This document shows positions 22,802 through 29,730 of a stretch of DNA of 35,448 bases, one piece after another; the stretch's first letter is position 1; each line of letters begins with the position of its first letter. Under the pieces are notes generated by a model, which was given only the letters and a program-made list of their open reading frames with translations, searched no databases and was not told the DNA's origin. The stretch is from the NCBI RefSeq assembly GCF_024448135.1, contig NZ_JAMRYX010000077.1, positions 1-35,448 of the forward strand, read 5' to 3'. Both the position numbers and the translations under genes were made by a program. This DNA comes from Methylocystis suflitae (lineage in GTDB: Bacteria > Pseudomonadota > Alphaproteobacteria > Rhizobiales > Beijerinckiaceae).

Positions 22802-24394
22802 ATGACGACTCACTTCGGGACGGCCGTGCAGGCGGCGATTGCGCGTAACGCCGCCTCCTATGACGATCTTCCTTATGTCTCGCATCCGTTTCCGCAGACG
22901 CATCCGGCGCGGCTCGGCGCGGTCGCCCGCATCTTCAAGCTGACGGCCCCCGATCTCTCTCGCGCCCGCGTTTTGGAGCTTGGATGCGCGGCCGGCGGCA
23001 ATCTCATTCCGCTCGCGGCCCGTCACCCCGACGCCTATTTTCTCGGCGTCGACCTTTCCCAGCGACAAATCGAGGAGGGCCAGCAGCGAATCGCCGCGCT
23101 GGCGCTCTCAAATATCAATCTTCGCCGCCAGAGCCTGACCGACCTTCGGTCCAAGGACGGCGGCTTCGACTATATTATCTGTCACGGCGTCTACAGCTGG
23201 GTGCCCGAGCAGGTGCGCGACGCGATTCTGCGGATCGCGCGCGAAAATCTCGCGCCGCACGGCGTCGCCTTCATCAGCTACAATGTTCAGCCCGGATGGC
23301 GGCTGCGGCAGACCTTGCGCGACGCGCTGGGGCTGCACGTCGGGCCGCATGGCTCGCTGCGCGAGCGCGTCGCCCGCGCCCGCGAAATGCTGTCCTTTCT
23401 GGAGCAGAACACGCCGGCGGAGACAACCTGGGGCAGTATTTTCCGCGCCGAAGCCGGCAATTTGCGTATGGCGGACGACTCGTACATCGGCCACGAATTT
23501 CTCGAAGACTGCAACGAGCCGTGCAGTTTCTCCGAGTTCATGGCGAGCGCCGGGGGCCGCGGATTGGCCTATCTCGGCGAGGCGAGCCTTTCGACGATGA
23601 TGCCCGAAAATATGAATCCGGCCGCAGCGCCCTTGCTGCGCGCGCTCGCGGGCGACAATCAGGTGTCGCTTGAGCAGCATATGGACATTTTCACCGGCCG
23701 GACCTTCCGCCAAACCCTGCTCATCCATAAGGAGCGGGAAGGCAGGTGCGTCCGCACAGTGACGCCCGATGTGCTCCAAGATCTACACTTTCTGGCGCGG
23801 ACGGACTTCGGCTTTTCGCGCGAAGAGGACGGCAACGCCTTTTTCGCCGACGGCTCCGGCGCCTGGTTTTCCACACAGGATCCTGGCGTGCGGAAGGCCA
23901 TGGACGCGCTTGTCGCGCGCCTGCCGGATTCGAGCTCGATCGACGAGCTCGTCGCTGCGATGGAGGTGCGCGGCGCCTCCGTCGACGCGGCGATGCGATC
24001 CAGAATCGCCGACGCGCTGTTGCGCATGGCGCTTGTCGGTCTCTTGACCGCCTCAACGGAATCGCTGCGGATCGCCCGCGCGCTTTCGGCGAAGCCCGTC
24101 GCCTGCCCCATGCTGCGGGCCGACGCGGCAGCGGGCGTTCTGCACTCGGCTAATCTGCGCCACGAGCCGATTCGGCTGGATATCGTCGCCCAAGTGGTGA
24201 CGCCGCTGCTCGACGGCGGCGCCGACCGCAACGCCCTGATCGCCGCGACGATCGCCGCGGCGGATGCCGGCCGCGTGACCTTCCAGCGCGCCGGTCAGCC
24301 AGTGGTCGAGCCGGCGGACATCGCGCTCTGCGCCGCCGAGCACGTCGACCGCGTGCTTGGCCACCTTCATAACAACGCCTGCCTCGTCGCCTGA
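22802..24394 (+). CDS. SAM-dependent methyltransferase with regulatory domain, protein-lysine methyltransferase (PKMT)-like
   Basis: The 530-residue protein has a class I Rossmann methyltransferase fold at about residues 15-205. Motif I is VLELGCAAGGNLIPLA, the acidic loop is FLGVDLSQRQIEEG, and the motif YIICHGVYSWVPE follows. A middle 'methyltransferase regulatory' domain comes next (about 215-300; EFLEDCNEPCSFSEFM) and then a C-terminal winged or tetrapeptide-like region. The opening YDDLPYVSHPFPQTHPARL is the family hallmark. It is shared with the Rickettsia lysine methyltransferases PKMT1/2, which modify the autotransporter OmpB. The ATG at 22802 is preferred to 22742 and 22769 because the family block starts soon after it. 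It is divergent from a trimeric autotransporter. Family is secure; the substrate is inferred. Confidence 0.9.
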   Translation: MTTHFGTAVQAAIARNAASYDDLPYVSHPFPQTHPARLGAVARIFKLTAPDLSRARVLELGCAAGGNLIPLAARHPDAYFLGVDLSQRQIEEGQQRIAALALSNINLRRQSLTDLRSKDGGFDYIICHGVYSWVPEQVRDAILRIARENLAPHGVAFISYNVQPGWRLRQTLRDALGLHVGPHGSLRERVARAREMLSFLEQNTPAETTWGSIFRAEAGNLRMADDSYIGHEFLEDCNEPCSFSEFMASAGGRGLAYLGEASLSTMMPENMNPAAAPLLRALAGDNQVSLEQHMDIFTGRTFRQTLLIHKEREGRCVRTVTPDVLQDLHFLARTDFGFSREEDGNAFFADGSGAWFSTQDPGVRKAMDALVARLPDSSSIDELVAAMEVRGASVDAAMRSRIADALLRMALVGLLTASTESLRIARALSAKPVACPMLRADAAAGVLHSANLRHEPIRLDIVAQVVTPLLDGGADRNALIAATIAAADAGRVTFQRAGQPVVEPADIALCAAEHVDRVLGHLHNNACLVA

Positions 24395-24498
24395 GGGCGC
24401 CTTCAACGTCGAGGGCGGATCAGCCGCGCATCATCAGGCGGAGCGGCGTGCATTCGCCTCGCCTCGCGTCTGCGCTTTTATCGGCGCAGCTGAGCCGG

Positions 24499-24957
24499 CT
24501 ACGAACTCTCACCTTCCTTGCCGCGCGAAGTTTCATCGACGAGAACAGTGTTCTCGATCGGCGTGATCACCTTGAGCGTCAGAAAGGTGAAAACCGCGAT
24601 TGCCACTGCAACGTCATAGCTCCCGAGACCGACTGCGGCTCCAATAGCGCCTGTCGCCCACAGGCTCGCCGCGGTCGCCGTTCCTTTGACCGACGCGCCT
24701 TGCTTGAGAATGGCGCCGCCGCCGATGAAACCGATTCCGGTAATGATCCCCTCGATGATTCTCGCCAGGCCGTCGGGCGAATTCGCCATGTATTGCTCAG
24801 CCGCCTGGACAAATCCGCAGGCGGCAAGAGCGACGAGGGGAAAGGTGCGAAGCCCTGCGCTGCGGTCCTGTCGCTCTCGATCCCAGCCGATCGGCAAAGC
24901 GAGCGCATAGGCGCCAGCAAGCGCCGCGAGATGGGGAAGTATTTGAAATTTGTCCAC
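24499..24957 (-). CDS. MgtC/SapB family membrane protein
   Basis: This 152-residue inner-membrane protein has four or five spans. It carries the MgtC/SapB signature IGWDRERQDRSAGLRTFPLVALAA and GIITGIGFIGGGAILKQG, followed by GTATAASLWATGAIGAAVGLGSY. It lacks the long cytoplasmic C-terminal domain of Salmonella MgtC, as in the short SapB-like group. Members affect magnesium homeostasis or inhibit the F-type ATP synthase, and the transport activity is unproven. The start appears to be GTG at 24957 with no clear ribosome site. It is divergent from the oxidase cluster; no magnesium riboswitch was recognised upstream. Confidence 0.88.
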   Translation of the reverse strand: MDKFQILPHLAALAGAYALALPIGWDRERQDRSAGLRTFPLVALAACGFVQAAEQYMANSPDGLARIIEGIITGIGFIGGGAILKQGASVKGTATAASLWATGAIGAAVGLGSYDVAVAIAVFTFLTLKVITPIENTVLVDETSRGKEGESS

Positions 24958-25085
24958 GTCGGCGCCGCTTGCTCTATGCGGTTTACACTAGGCGACGAAG
25001 TAGACGTTTCAATAGCCGCAAGCTCTGGATTGACCAGAGCGCTGGCCAATATGGTCTCTATTCGCAACTCGCATCAACGAAGGCG

Positions 25086-25793
25086 ATGAGCAGAGCGAAC
25101 GTCACGATCGCATCAGCGGCGAACGGCGCTATCGGCGCCCCATCCGCCTGGGAGCCGTGGTCGAAGATATTCGTCGCGGGAGTTGTCGTCTGCGCGGTCG
25201 GACTCCTCGCTTACGCTGGGCCAGGCCTCGGACCTCGCGCGTCTCACATGGCGACGCATATTTTGCTGATGAGCGCGCTCGCGCCCTTTCTGGCTGTGCT
25301 GTGGACAAGGTTTGCGTCGGCTCCGGTCCTTGCAAAGGGATACACGCTGGCGGCGATTACTGCGGCACAGATTGCGCTGCTCTACGCATGGCATGCGCCA
25401 GGAGCGGCGGCATATGTCGAGCGGCATCCGACTGCGCATCTTTCGATGCACGCCTCATTGCTCGTGGCGGCGTTGCTTTTTTGGCTCGCGATTCTCGGCG
25501 ATACGGGAGTCGCGCGCTGGCGCGGCGTCGCCGCTCTGGCGATCACCGGCAAGCTCGCCTGCCTCCTCGGCGTGCTTCTTATGTTCGCGCCGCGCGTTCT
25601 CGACACGCGCATCGCAGGCTCGGCGACGACGTTGGAGACAATGCTGGCGGATCAACGCCTTGCCGGTTTGCTGATGCTGGCCGCCTGCCCGGCAAGCTAT
25701 GTGCTCTCCGGCGTTTGGATCGCATCCCGGTGGCTGCTTGCTTTGGAGGACGATCGCTTGCGCGCGCGGTCCGATCGTCCGGACGGCGCCTAG
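25086..25793 (+). CDS. ctaG: Cytochrome c oxidase assembly factor, CtaG (caa3-type) family
   Basis: The 235-residue protein has about six membrane spans and resembles the caa3_CtaG family, which supports assembly of haem-copper oxidases. Histidines recur at span edges (SHMATHILLMSALAPFLA, YAWHAPGAAAYVERHP, HLSMHASLLVAALLFW), as in this family, and may bind copper. The ATG at 25086 is favoured: a frame open to 24969 adds a basic stretch unlike the family. The stop is TAG, then AGC, with the oxidase gene starting 11 nt later. It is not the periplasmic Cox11-type CtaG, despite the shared name. Confidence 0.85.
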   Translation: MSRANVTIASAANGAIGAPSAWEPWSKIFVAGVVVCAVGLLAYAGPGLGPRASHMATHILLMSALAPFLAVLWTRFASAPVLAKGYTLAAITAAQIALLYAWHAPGAAAYVERHPTAHLSMHASLLVAALLFWLAILGDTGVARWRGVAALAITGKLACLLGVLLMFAPRVLDTRIAGSATTLETMLADQRLAGLLMLAACPASYVLSGVWIASRWLLALEDDRLRARSDRPDGA

Positions 25794-25804
25794 AGCGCGC
25801 CTCG

Positions 25805-28357
25805 ATGCCTGAACGCCAAAGCGACCAAAAGCGCCTTCCAAACGAAACGCCGCGGCCGCCAGGCGAACTTGAAGAGCTTGAGCGCGTCTGGGCCTATCCG
25901 CCAGGGTGGCGCAAGATCAGCGAAATCAACAACAGTCTCGTTGGCGTCATCTATATCGGCGCGGCCTTTCTGTTCTTTCTGCTCGCGGGCGTGCTGGCGC
26001 TGATCATGCGCGTCCAACTTTCACACGGTGACAATCATTTCATCGGACAGGATCTCTACAACCAGATTTTTACCGTGCATGGCACGACGATGATGTTCCT
26101 TTTCGCCGTGCCTGTGATGGAGGCGCTGAGCGTCATCCTGCTGCCGCAGATGCTGGCCGCGCGCGACCTGCCCTTTCCAAGGCTCAGCGCCTTCGCCGTC
26201 TGGGCCTATGTCATCGGCGGCCTCGTGTTTTTCTCGACGATTTTCTACGGCCTTTCGCCGAGCGGCGGCTGGTTCATGTATCCGCCGCTGACGCTGACCA
26301 AGTTTTCGCCTGGAGATAACGCCGATTTCTGGCTGCTCGGCATCGGTTTCATCGAAATATCGGCGATCGCCGGCGCGATTGAAATCATCGTCGGGATGCT
26401 GCGCACGCGGCCGCCGGGGATGACGCTCGACAAGATGCCGCTCTTTGGCTGGTCGATGCTGGTCTTTGCGGCGATGATCGTCTTCGCCTTCCCCGCCGTG
26501 ATCCTCGCGACGATGATGCTCGAGATCGAACGATCCTTCGGCTGGCCCTTCTTCAATGCGGACCAGAGCGGCGATCCGGTGCTGTGGCAGCACCTCTTCT
26601 GGTTTTTCGGGCATCCCGAGGTCTACATCATCTTCCTGCCGGCGGCCGGTCTCGTCTCGATGATCGTGCCGACGATGGCGCAACGGCCGCTGATCGGCTA
26701 CCGGTTGATCGTCGTCGCGCTGATCGCGACTGGCTTCTTCAGCTTCGGCCTGTGGGTGCATCACATGTTCAGCACCGGCATACCGGCGCTGAGCCTCGGT
26801 TTCTTTTCGGCCGCGAGCATGGCGGTCGCCGTGCCGTCCGGCATTCAGGTCTTCTCTTGGATCGCGACGATCGCGTCGGCGACCGATCGATTCAGGCTCA
26901 CCACGCCGTCGCTGTTCATCCTCGGATTTCTTTTCATCTTCGCCATCGGCGGCCTGACCGGCGTGATGGTTGCGATCGTCCCTTTCGATCTTCAGGCGCA
27001 TGACAGTTACTTCGTCGTCGCGCATTTTCATTACGTGCTCGTCGGCGGCATGGTGTTTCCGCTCTTTGCGACCTTCTATTACTGGGATCCGATGATCAGC
27101 CGGAACCGGCTTTCGGAGCGCCTTGGGCGCTATGTGTTCTGGCTGATGTTCCTGGGCTTCAACGTCGCCTTTTTCCCCATGCACGTCTCCGGCCTGCTCG
27201 GAATGCCGCGGCGCGTTTGGACCTACCCCCGCGCCATGGGCTGGGACACGCTCAATATGATATCGACGATCGGAGCGTTCATTCTCGCGCTCGGCGTGCT
27301 GGTGTTCGTCGTGGATATTTTCGTGCGCTTCCGACGCGACTGGGAGACGCAGAGAACGCAGACCAATCCCTGGGACGCCGGAACGCTGGAGTGGCTGCCG
27401 AGCGATCTCTATTCGATGCGCAGCGTTCCGATCGTGACGAGTCGCTACCCTCTATGGGATCAGCCCAATCTCGCCGAAGACGTCGTGGCGGGGGCCTATT
27501 ATCTGCCGAACGCCGCAACCGGACGGCGCGAGACGATCGTCACCTCGCCCATTGAGGCCCGACCGGAATATCTCCTGGAAATGCCGGGACCGGGCTGGGC
27601 GCACATGTTCTCCGCGGTCTTCACGGCCGCCTTCTTTCTGTTGCTGACGGTAAAGGCCGTTGCGATCGCGCTTGTCTGCGGCGCATTGGCCATCTTCGCC
27701 ACGCTCGTCTGGTGCTGGCAGCTCGACCCGCCGCCGCGCGGACGCGTCGAGATCGGCGGCGGGATCAGTCTGCCCACCTATATGTCCGGACCCTCTTCGC
27801 ATGCCTGGTGGGCGATGATCGTGCTGATCCTCGTCGCCGCCTCGCTCTACATCACCTTCATCTTCTCCTACCTCTATCTTTGGACCGTCAGCCCGCAAGT
27901 CTGGCCCGTCGTTGGCGCGTCGCCGCTTCCGGAGCTGCGCTGGGCGGCGAGCGGCGCGTCGCTGATGCTTCTCAGCATTCTTGCGTTCAGGATGGCCGAC
28001 CGTGCGCTTCCAAAGCCCGGTTCGATCAGCCTAGCGGCGGCGCTCCTGATGCTCGCCGGCGCGCTGTGTCTCGTCGCCGGCGTCGGGATCGGGGGCTATG
28101 GGCAGTGGCGATCCGGCCTGCGGCCGGGGGAAAACTCCTACGGCGCCATGGTGTATTTGGAGATTGTCTTGACAGGTCAGCTCGTGGCGACTGTCGCGCT
28201 GATGACCGGATTCGCCTTGGCGCGTCTCTTCACGGGGAAACTCGATGCGCAGCGGCGCGTATCATTCGAAAGCGTTACGCTGCTGGCTTACTACACAGCC
28301 GCGCAAGGGCTCCTTGGAATTTTGCTCATTTATGGCTTTCCGCGAATGCTGGAGTAG
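25805..28357 (+). CDS. Cytochrome c oxidase, fused subunits I and III
   Basis: This 850-residue terminal oxidase reduces O2 to water at a haem a3/CuB centre. Subunit I (about 40-560) has all the metal ligands: His92 (haem a, TVHG), His270 with Tyr274 (FFGHPEVYI), His319/His320 (CuB), His407 (haem a3) and His409 (haem a). The D-channel Asp121 and Glu272 are present, but the two channel Asn positions are not. The K-channel Lys, in TGIKVFSW of standard A1 oxidases, is Gln348 (SGIQVFSW). A linker then leads to subunit III (about 650-850; PSSHAWWAMIVLILVAASLYITFIF). The ATG at 25805 is chosen because the N terminus RVWAYPPGWRKISEINN is typical. Subunit II is not in the cluster. The protein resembles the alternative CoxMNOP-like oxidases of rhizobia. 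Confidence 0.94.
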   Translation: MPERQSDQKRLPNETPRPPGELEELERVWAYPPGWRKISEINNSLVGVIYIGAAFLFFLLAGVLALIMRVQLSHGDNHFIGQDLYNQIFTVHGTTMMFLFAVPVMEALSVILLPQMLAARDLPFPRLSAFAVWAYVIGGLVFFSTIFYGLSPSGGWFMYPPLTLTKFSPGDNADFWLLGIGFIEISAIAGAIEIIVGMLRTRPPGMTLDKMPLFGWSMLVFAAMIVFAFPAVILATMMLEIERSFGWPFFNADQSGDPVLWQHLFWFFGHPEVYIIFLPAAGLVSMIVPTMAQRPLIGYRLIVVALIATGFFSFGLWVHHMFSTGIPALSLGFFSAASMAVAVPSGIQVFSWIATIASATDRFRLTTPSLFILGFLFIFAIGGLTGVMVAIVPFDLQAHDSYFVVAHFHYVLVGGMVFPLFATFYYWDPMISRNRLSERLGRYVFWLMFLGFNVAFFPMHVSGLLGMPRRVWTYPRAMGWDTLNMISTIGAFILALGVLVFVVDIFVRFRRDWETQRTQTNPWDAGTLEWLPSDLYSMRSVPIVTSRYPLWDQPNLAEDVVAGAYYLPNAATGRRETIVTSPIEARPEYLLEMPGPGWAHMFSAVFTAAFFLLLTVKAVAIALVCGALAIFATLVWCWQLDPPPRGRVEIGGGISLPTYMSGPSSHAWWAMIVLILVAASLYITFIFSYLYLWTVSPQVWPVVGASPLPELRWAASGASLMLLSILAFRMADRALPKPGSISLAAALLMLAGALCLVAGVGIGGYGQWRSGLRPGENSYGAMVYLEIVLTGQLVATVALMTGFALARLFTGKLDAQRRVSFESVTLLAYYTAAQGLLGILLIYGFPRMLE

Positions 28358-28360
28358 ACG

Positions 28361-28750
28361 ATGTCGCGTGCAAGCAAGGCTGAGCATCCTCGCTGGTCTC
28401 TGACGACGATTATCGCCTTTCTACTCGCCGGTCCCATCGTCTGGGGCCTGCATTTTCTTTTTGTCTATGGCGGGCATACGCTGATGTGCGTGCTCGGCTG
28501 GTCCAGCGAGCCGCAAGTCATACGGGCGAGTGTGATCGTGGCGGGCGGCGCAGCACTTGCGCTTCTTGCATTCCTCGCGCGCGCGGCGCGCCGCTGGCGT
28601 CGCTATGTTGTCGAGAGCGGCGGCGACTCGGCCGCGTCAGCGGAATTTCAAATGTATGCGACGTTGCTACTGATGCTGCTGTCGAGCGCCGGCGTGGTGT
28701 GGTCCAGCCTTGCAGCTTTCTTCATCGCGCCCTGCCAGACGCTGCGATGA
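28361..28750 (+). CDS. Small membrane protein of the oxidase cluster
   Basis: The 129-residue protein has three hydrophobic segments (about 15-45, 52-72 and 96-122) and a basic loop RAARRWRRY. It starts 3 nt after the oxidase stop, with GGAG inside the end of that gene serving as ribosome site, so co-translation is likely. His31 and His39 flank the first span (GLHFLFVYGGHTLMCV), and a Cys is near the C terminus. The position matches the small fourth gene of CoxMNOP-like operons. A subunit IV or assembly role is inferred, and the sequence family is not one I can name. Confidence 0.8.
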   Translation: MSRASKAEHPRWSLTTIIAFLLAGPIVWGLHFLFVYGGHTLMCVLGWSSEPQVIRASVIVAGGAALALLAFLARAARRWRRYVVESGGDSAASAEFQMYATLLLMLLSSAGVVWSSLAAFFIAPCQTLR

Positions 28751-28896
28751 CGTCGCCCGCGCCTGAGCATGTCAACGCAGCCGCGCTGGGGCTGCGCCAA
28801 AGGCGCGGAGCATCTCGCGCCGGTCTACGCGCGCACACTAGTCGGGCCGCATCAGACCACGCCGCTCGCGACCCTCTGGCGTCCACGTTCTGGGCT

Positions 28897-29418
28897 CTAG
28901 GCCGCAGGCTTCGCTTGTTCGGCGACCTTAACCGGAAGCTGCGTCCGAATTGCATCGACGATCCTTTGAACGGAGGCGTCGGCCTCGCTGGCGCGCTTCT
29001 CCGCCGCGACCGCCCGCTGCTCCATCGCCGCCAGTTCGGCCTGCCGCGCCGCGAGCTGCGACTGCACCCCCTCGAGATCTTTCCGCGTCTGAATGAGGGC
29101 CGCGGAGAGTTCGGCGGCTTCCGACTCCGATTTACGCAACGCGGCTTCGGCGCGATCGCCGCGGTCTTCCGCGCGCTCCAGCTTCTCTCTCACCGCATTG
29201 GCGGCGCTATGCGCGCGCGCCACCGCCTGAGCGGACTGCTTTTCGAGTTCCTTGATCGCCGCGGCGGCCTGGGACACGAGGTCCAGCGCCGCCGTAGCGT
29301 CGTCAGTGGCGCGCGGCCGCTGACGGACAGGAAAGTTCGGCGCTGGCGGCGCCAGCGGCCTGTTGTCCCCTCTCGGGATAATTTCGTCCATCACCTGATC
29401 CAGATCCAGCGAATCCAT
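28897..29418 (-). CDS. Coiled-coil protein of unknown function
   Basis: The 173-residue soluble protein begins MDSLDLDQVMDEIIPRGDN, has a Pro-rich linker (PLAPPAPNFPVRQRP) and then an almost continuous Ala/Glu/Lys/Gln-rich coiled coil from about residue 40 to 150. It ends in a short segment VDAIRTQLPVKVAEQ. There is no signal or membrane segment. GGGAGG lies 5 nt before the ATG at 29418. It is divergent from ppsA, with a 312-bp gap between them, and convergent with the oxidase cluster. A structural or scaffolding role is all that can be suggested. Confidence 0.75.
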   Translation of the reverse strand: MDSLDLDQVMDEIIPRGDNRPLAPPAPNFPVRQRPRATDDATAALDLVSQAAAAIKELEKQSAQAVARAHSAANAVREKLERAEDRGDRAEAALRKSESEAAELSAALIQTRKDLEGVQSQLAARQAELAAMEQRAVAAEKRASEADASVQRIVDAIRTQLPVKVAEQAKPAA

Positions 29419-29477
29419 TTGCGCCTCCCGCCATCGCACGAACTGAGTTGGGCCAGCCGTCCAATCAGATTCCTATT

Positions 29478-29527
29478 ATGGTCAAGAATCCGGCCAAATC
29501 TCGACCATTAGGTCAAGTTTTAACCAT
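29478..29527. promoter_or_regulatory. Repeated GGTCAAG / ATGGTC-GACCAT motifs upstream of ppsA
   Basis: The 312-bp gap between the coiled-coil gene and ppsA is AT-richer than its neighbours and holds a cluster of related motifs. GGTCAAG occurs at 29480-29486 and 29511-29517, a direct repeat 31 bp apart (three helical turns). ATGGTC (29478-29483) is inverted as GACCAT (29503-29508), and AACCAT follows at 29522-29527. This looks like a cooperative operator, but the regulator is unknown. Confidence 0.4.
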
Positions 29528-29730
29528 AACCAGCGGGGTAAGCGTTTTTCCTAGGACAGATCGGCCTCCAGGGGCCAATGCTTAAGCTACAAAGAGCGCC
29601 GATGCGACTGAAAACGTGCCTTGTTCACACAAATTCTGTGTAAGCGCTCAATATCACCGCTAAGCTGTAATAATTATGGCGCAATAGCCCGGGGACCTCA
29701 CGCTCGCTCCCTTACCAAAAAGAGCTCGTC

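Noticed and set aside
25791-25804. ctaG stop TAG followed by AGCGC, like the family 1 element end
   Set aside because: Only eight bases agree (TAGAGCGC) and no hairpin or second end follows before the oxidase start 11 nt later. The coiled-coil gene at 28897 also ends TAG-AGC without an element. Chance is sufficient.
26021-27184. Minus-strand frame opposite the oxidase
   Set aside because: It is very rich in Arg, Glu and His, the expected antisense of a hydrophobic membrane protein; no family is recognisable.
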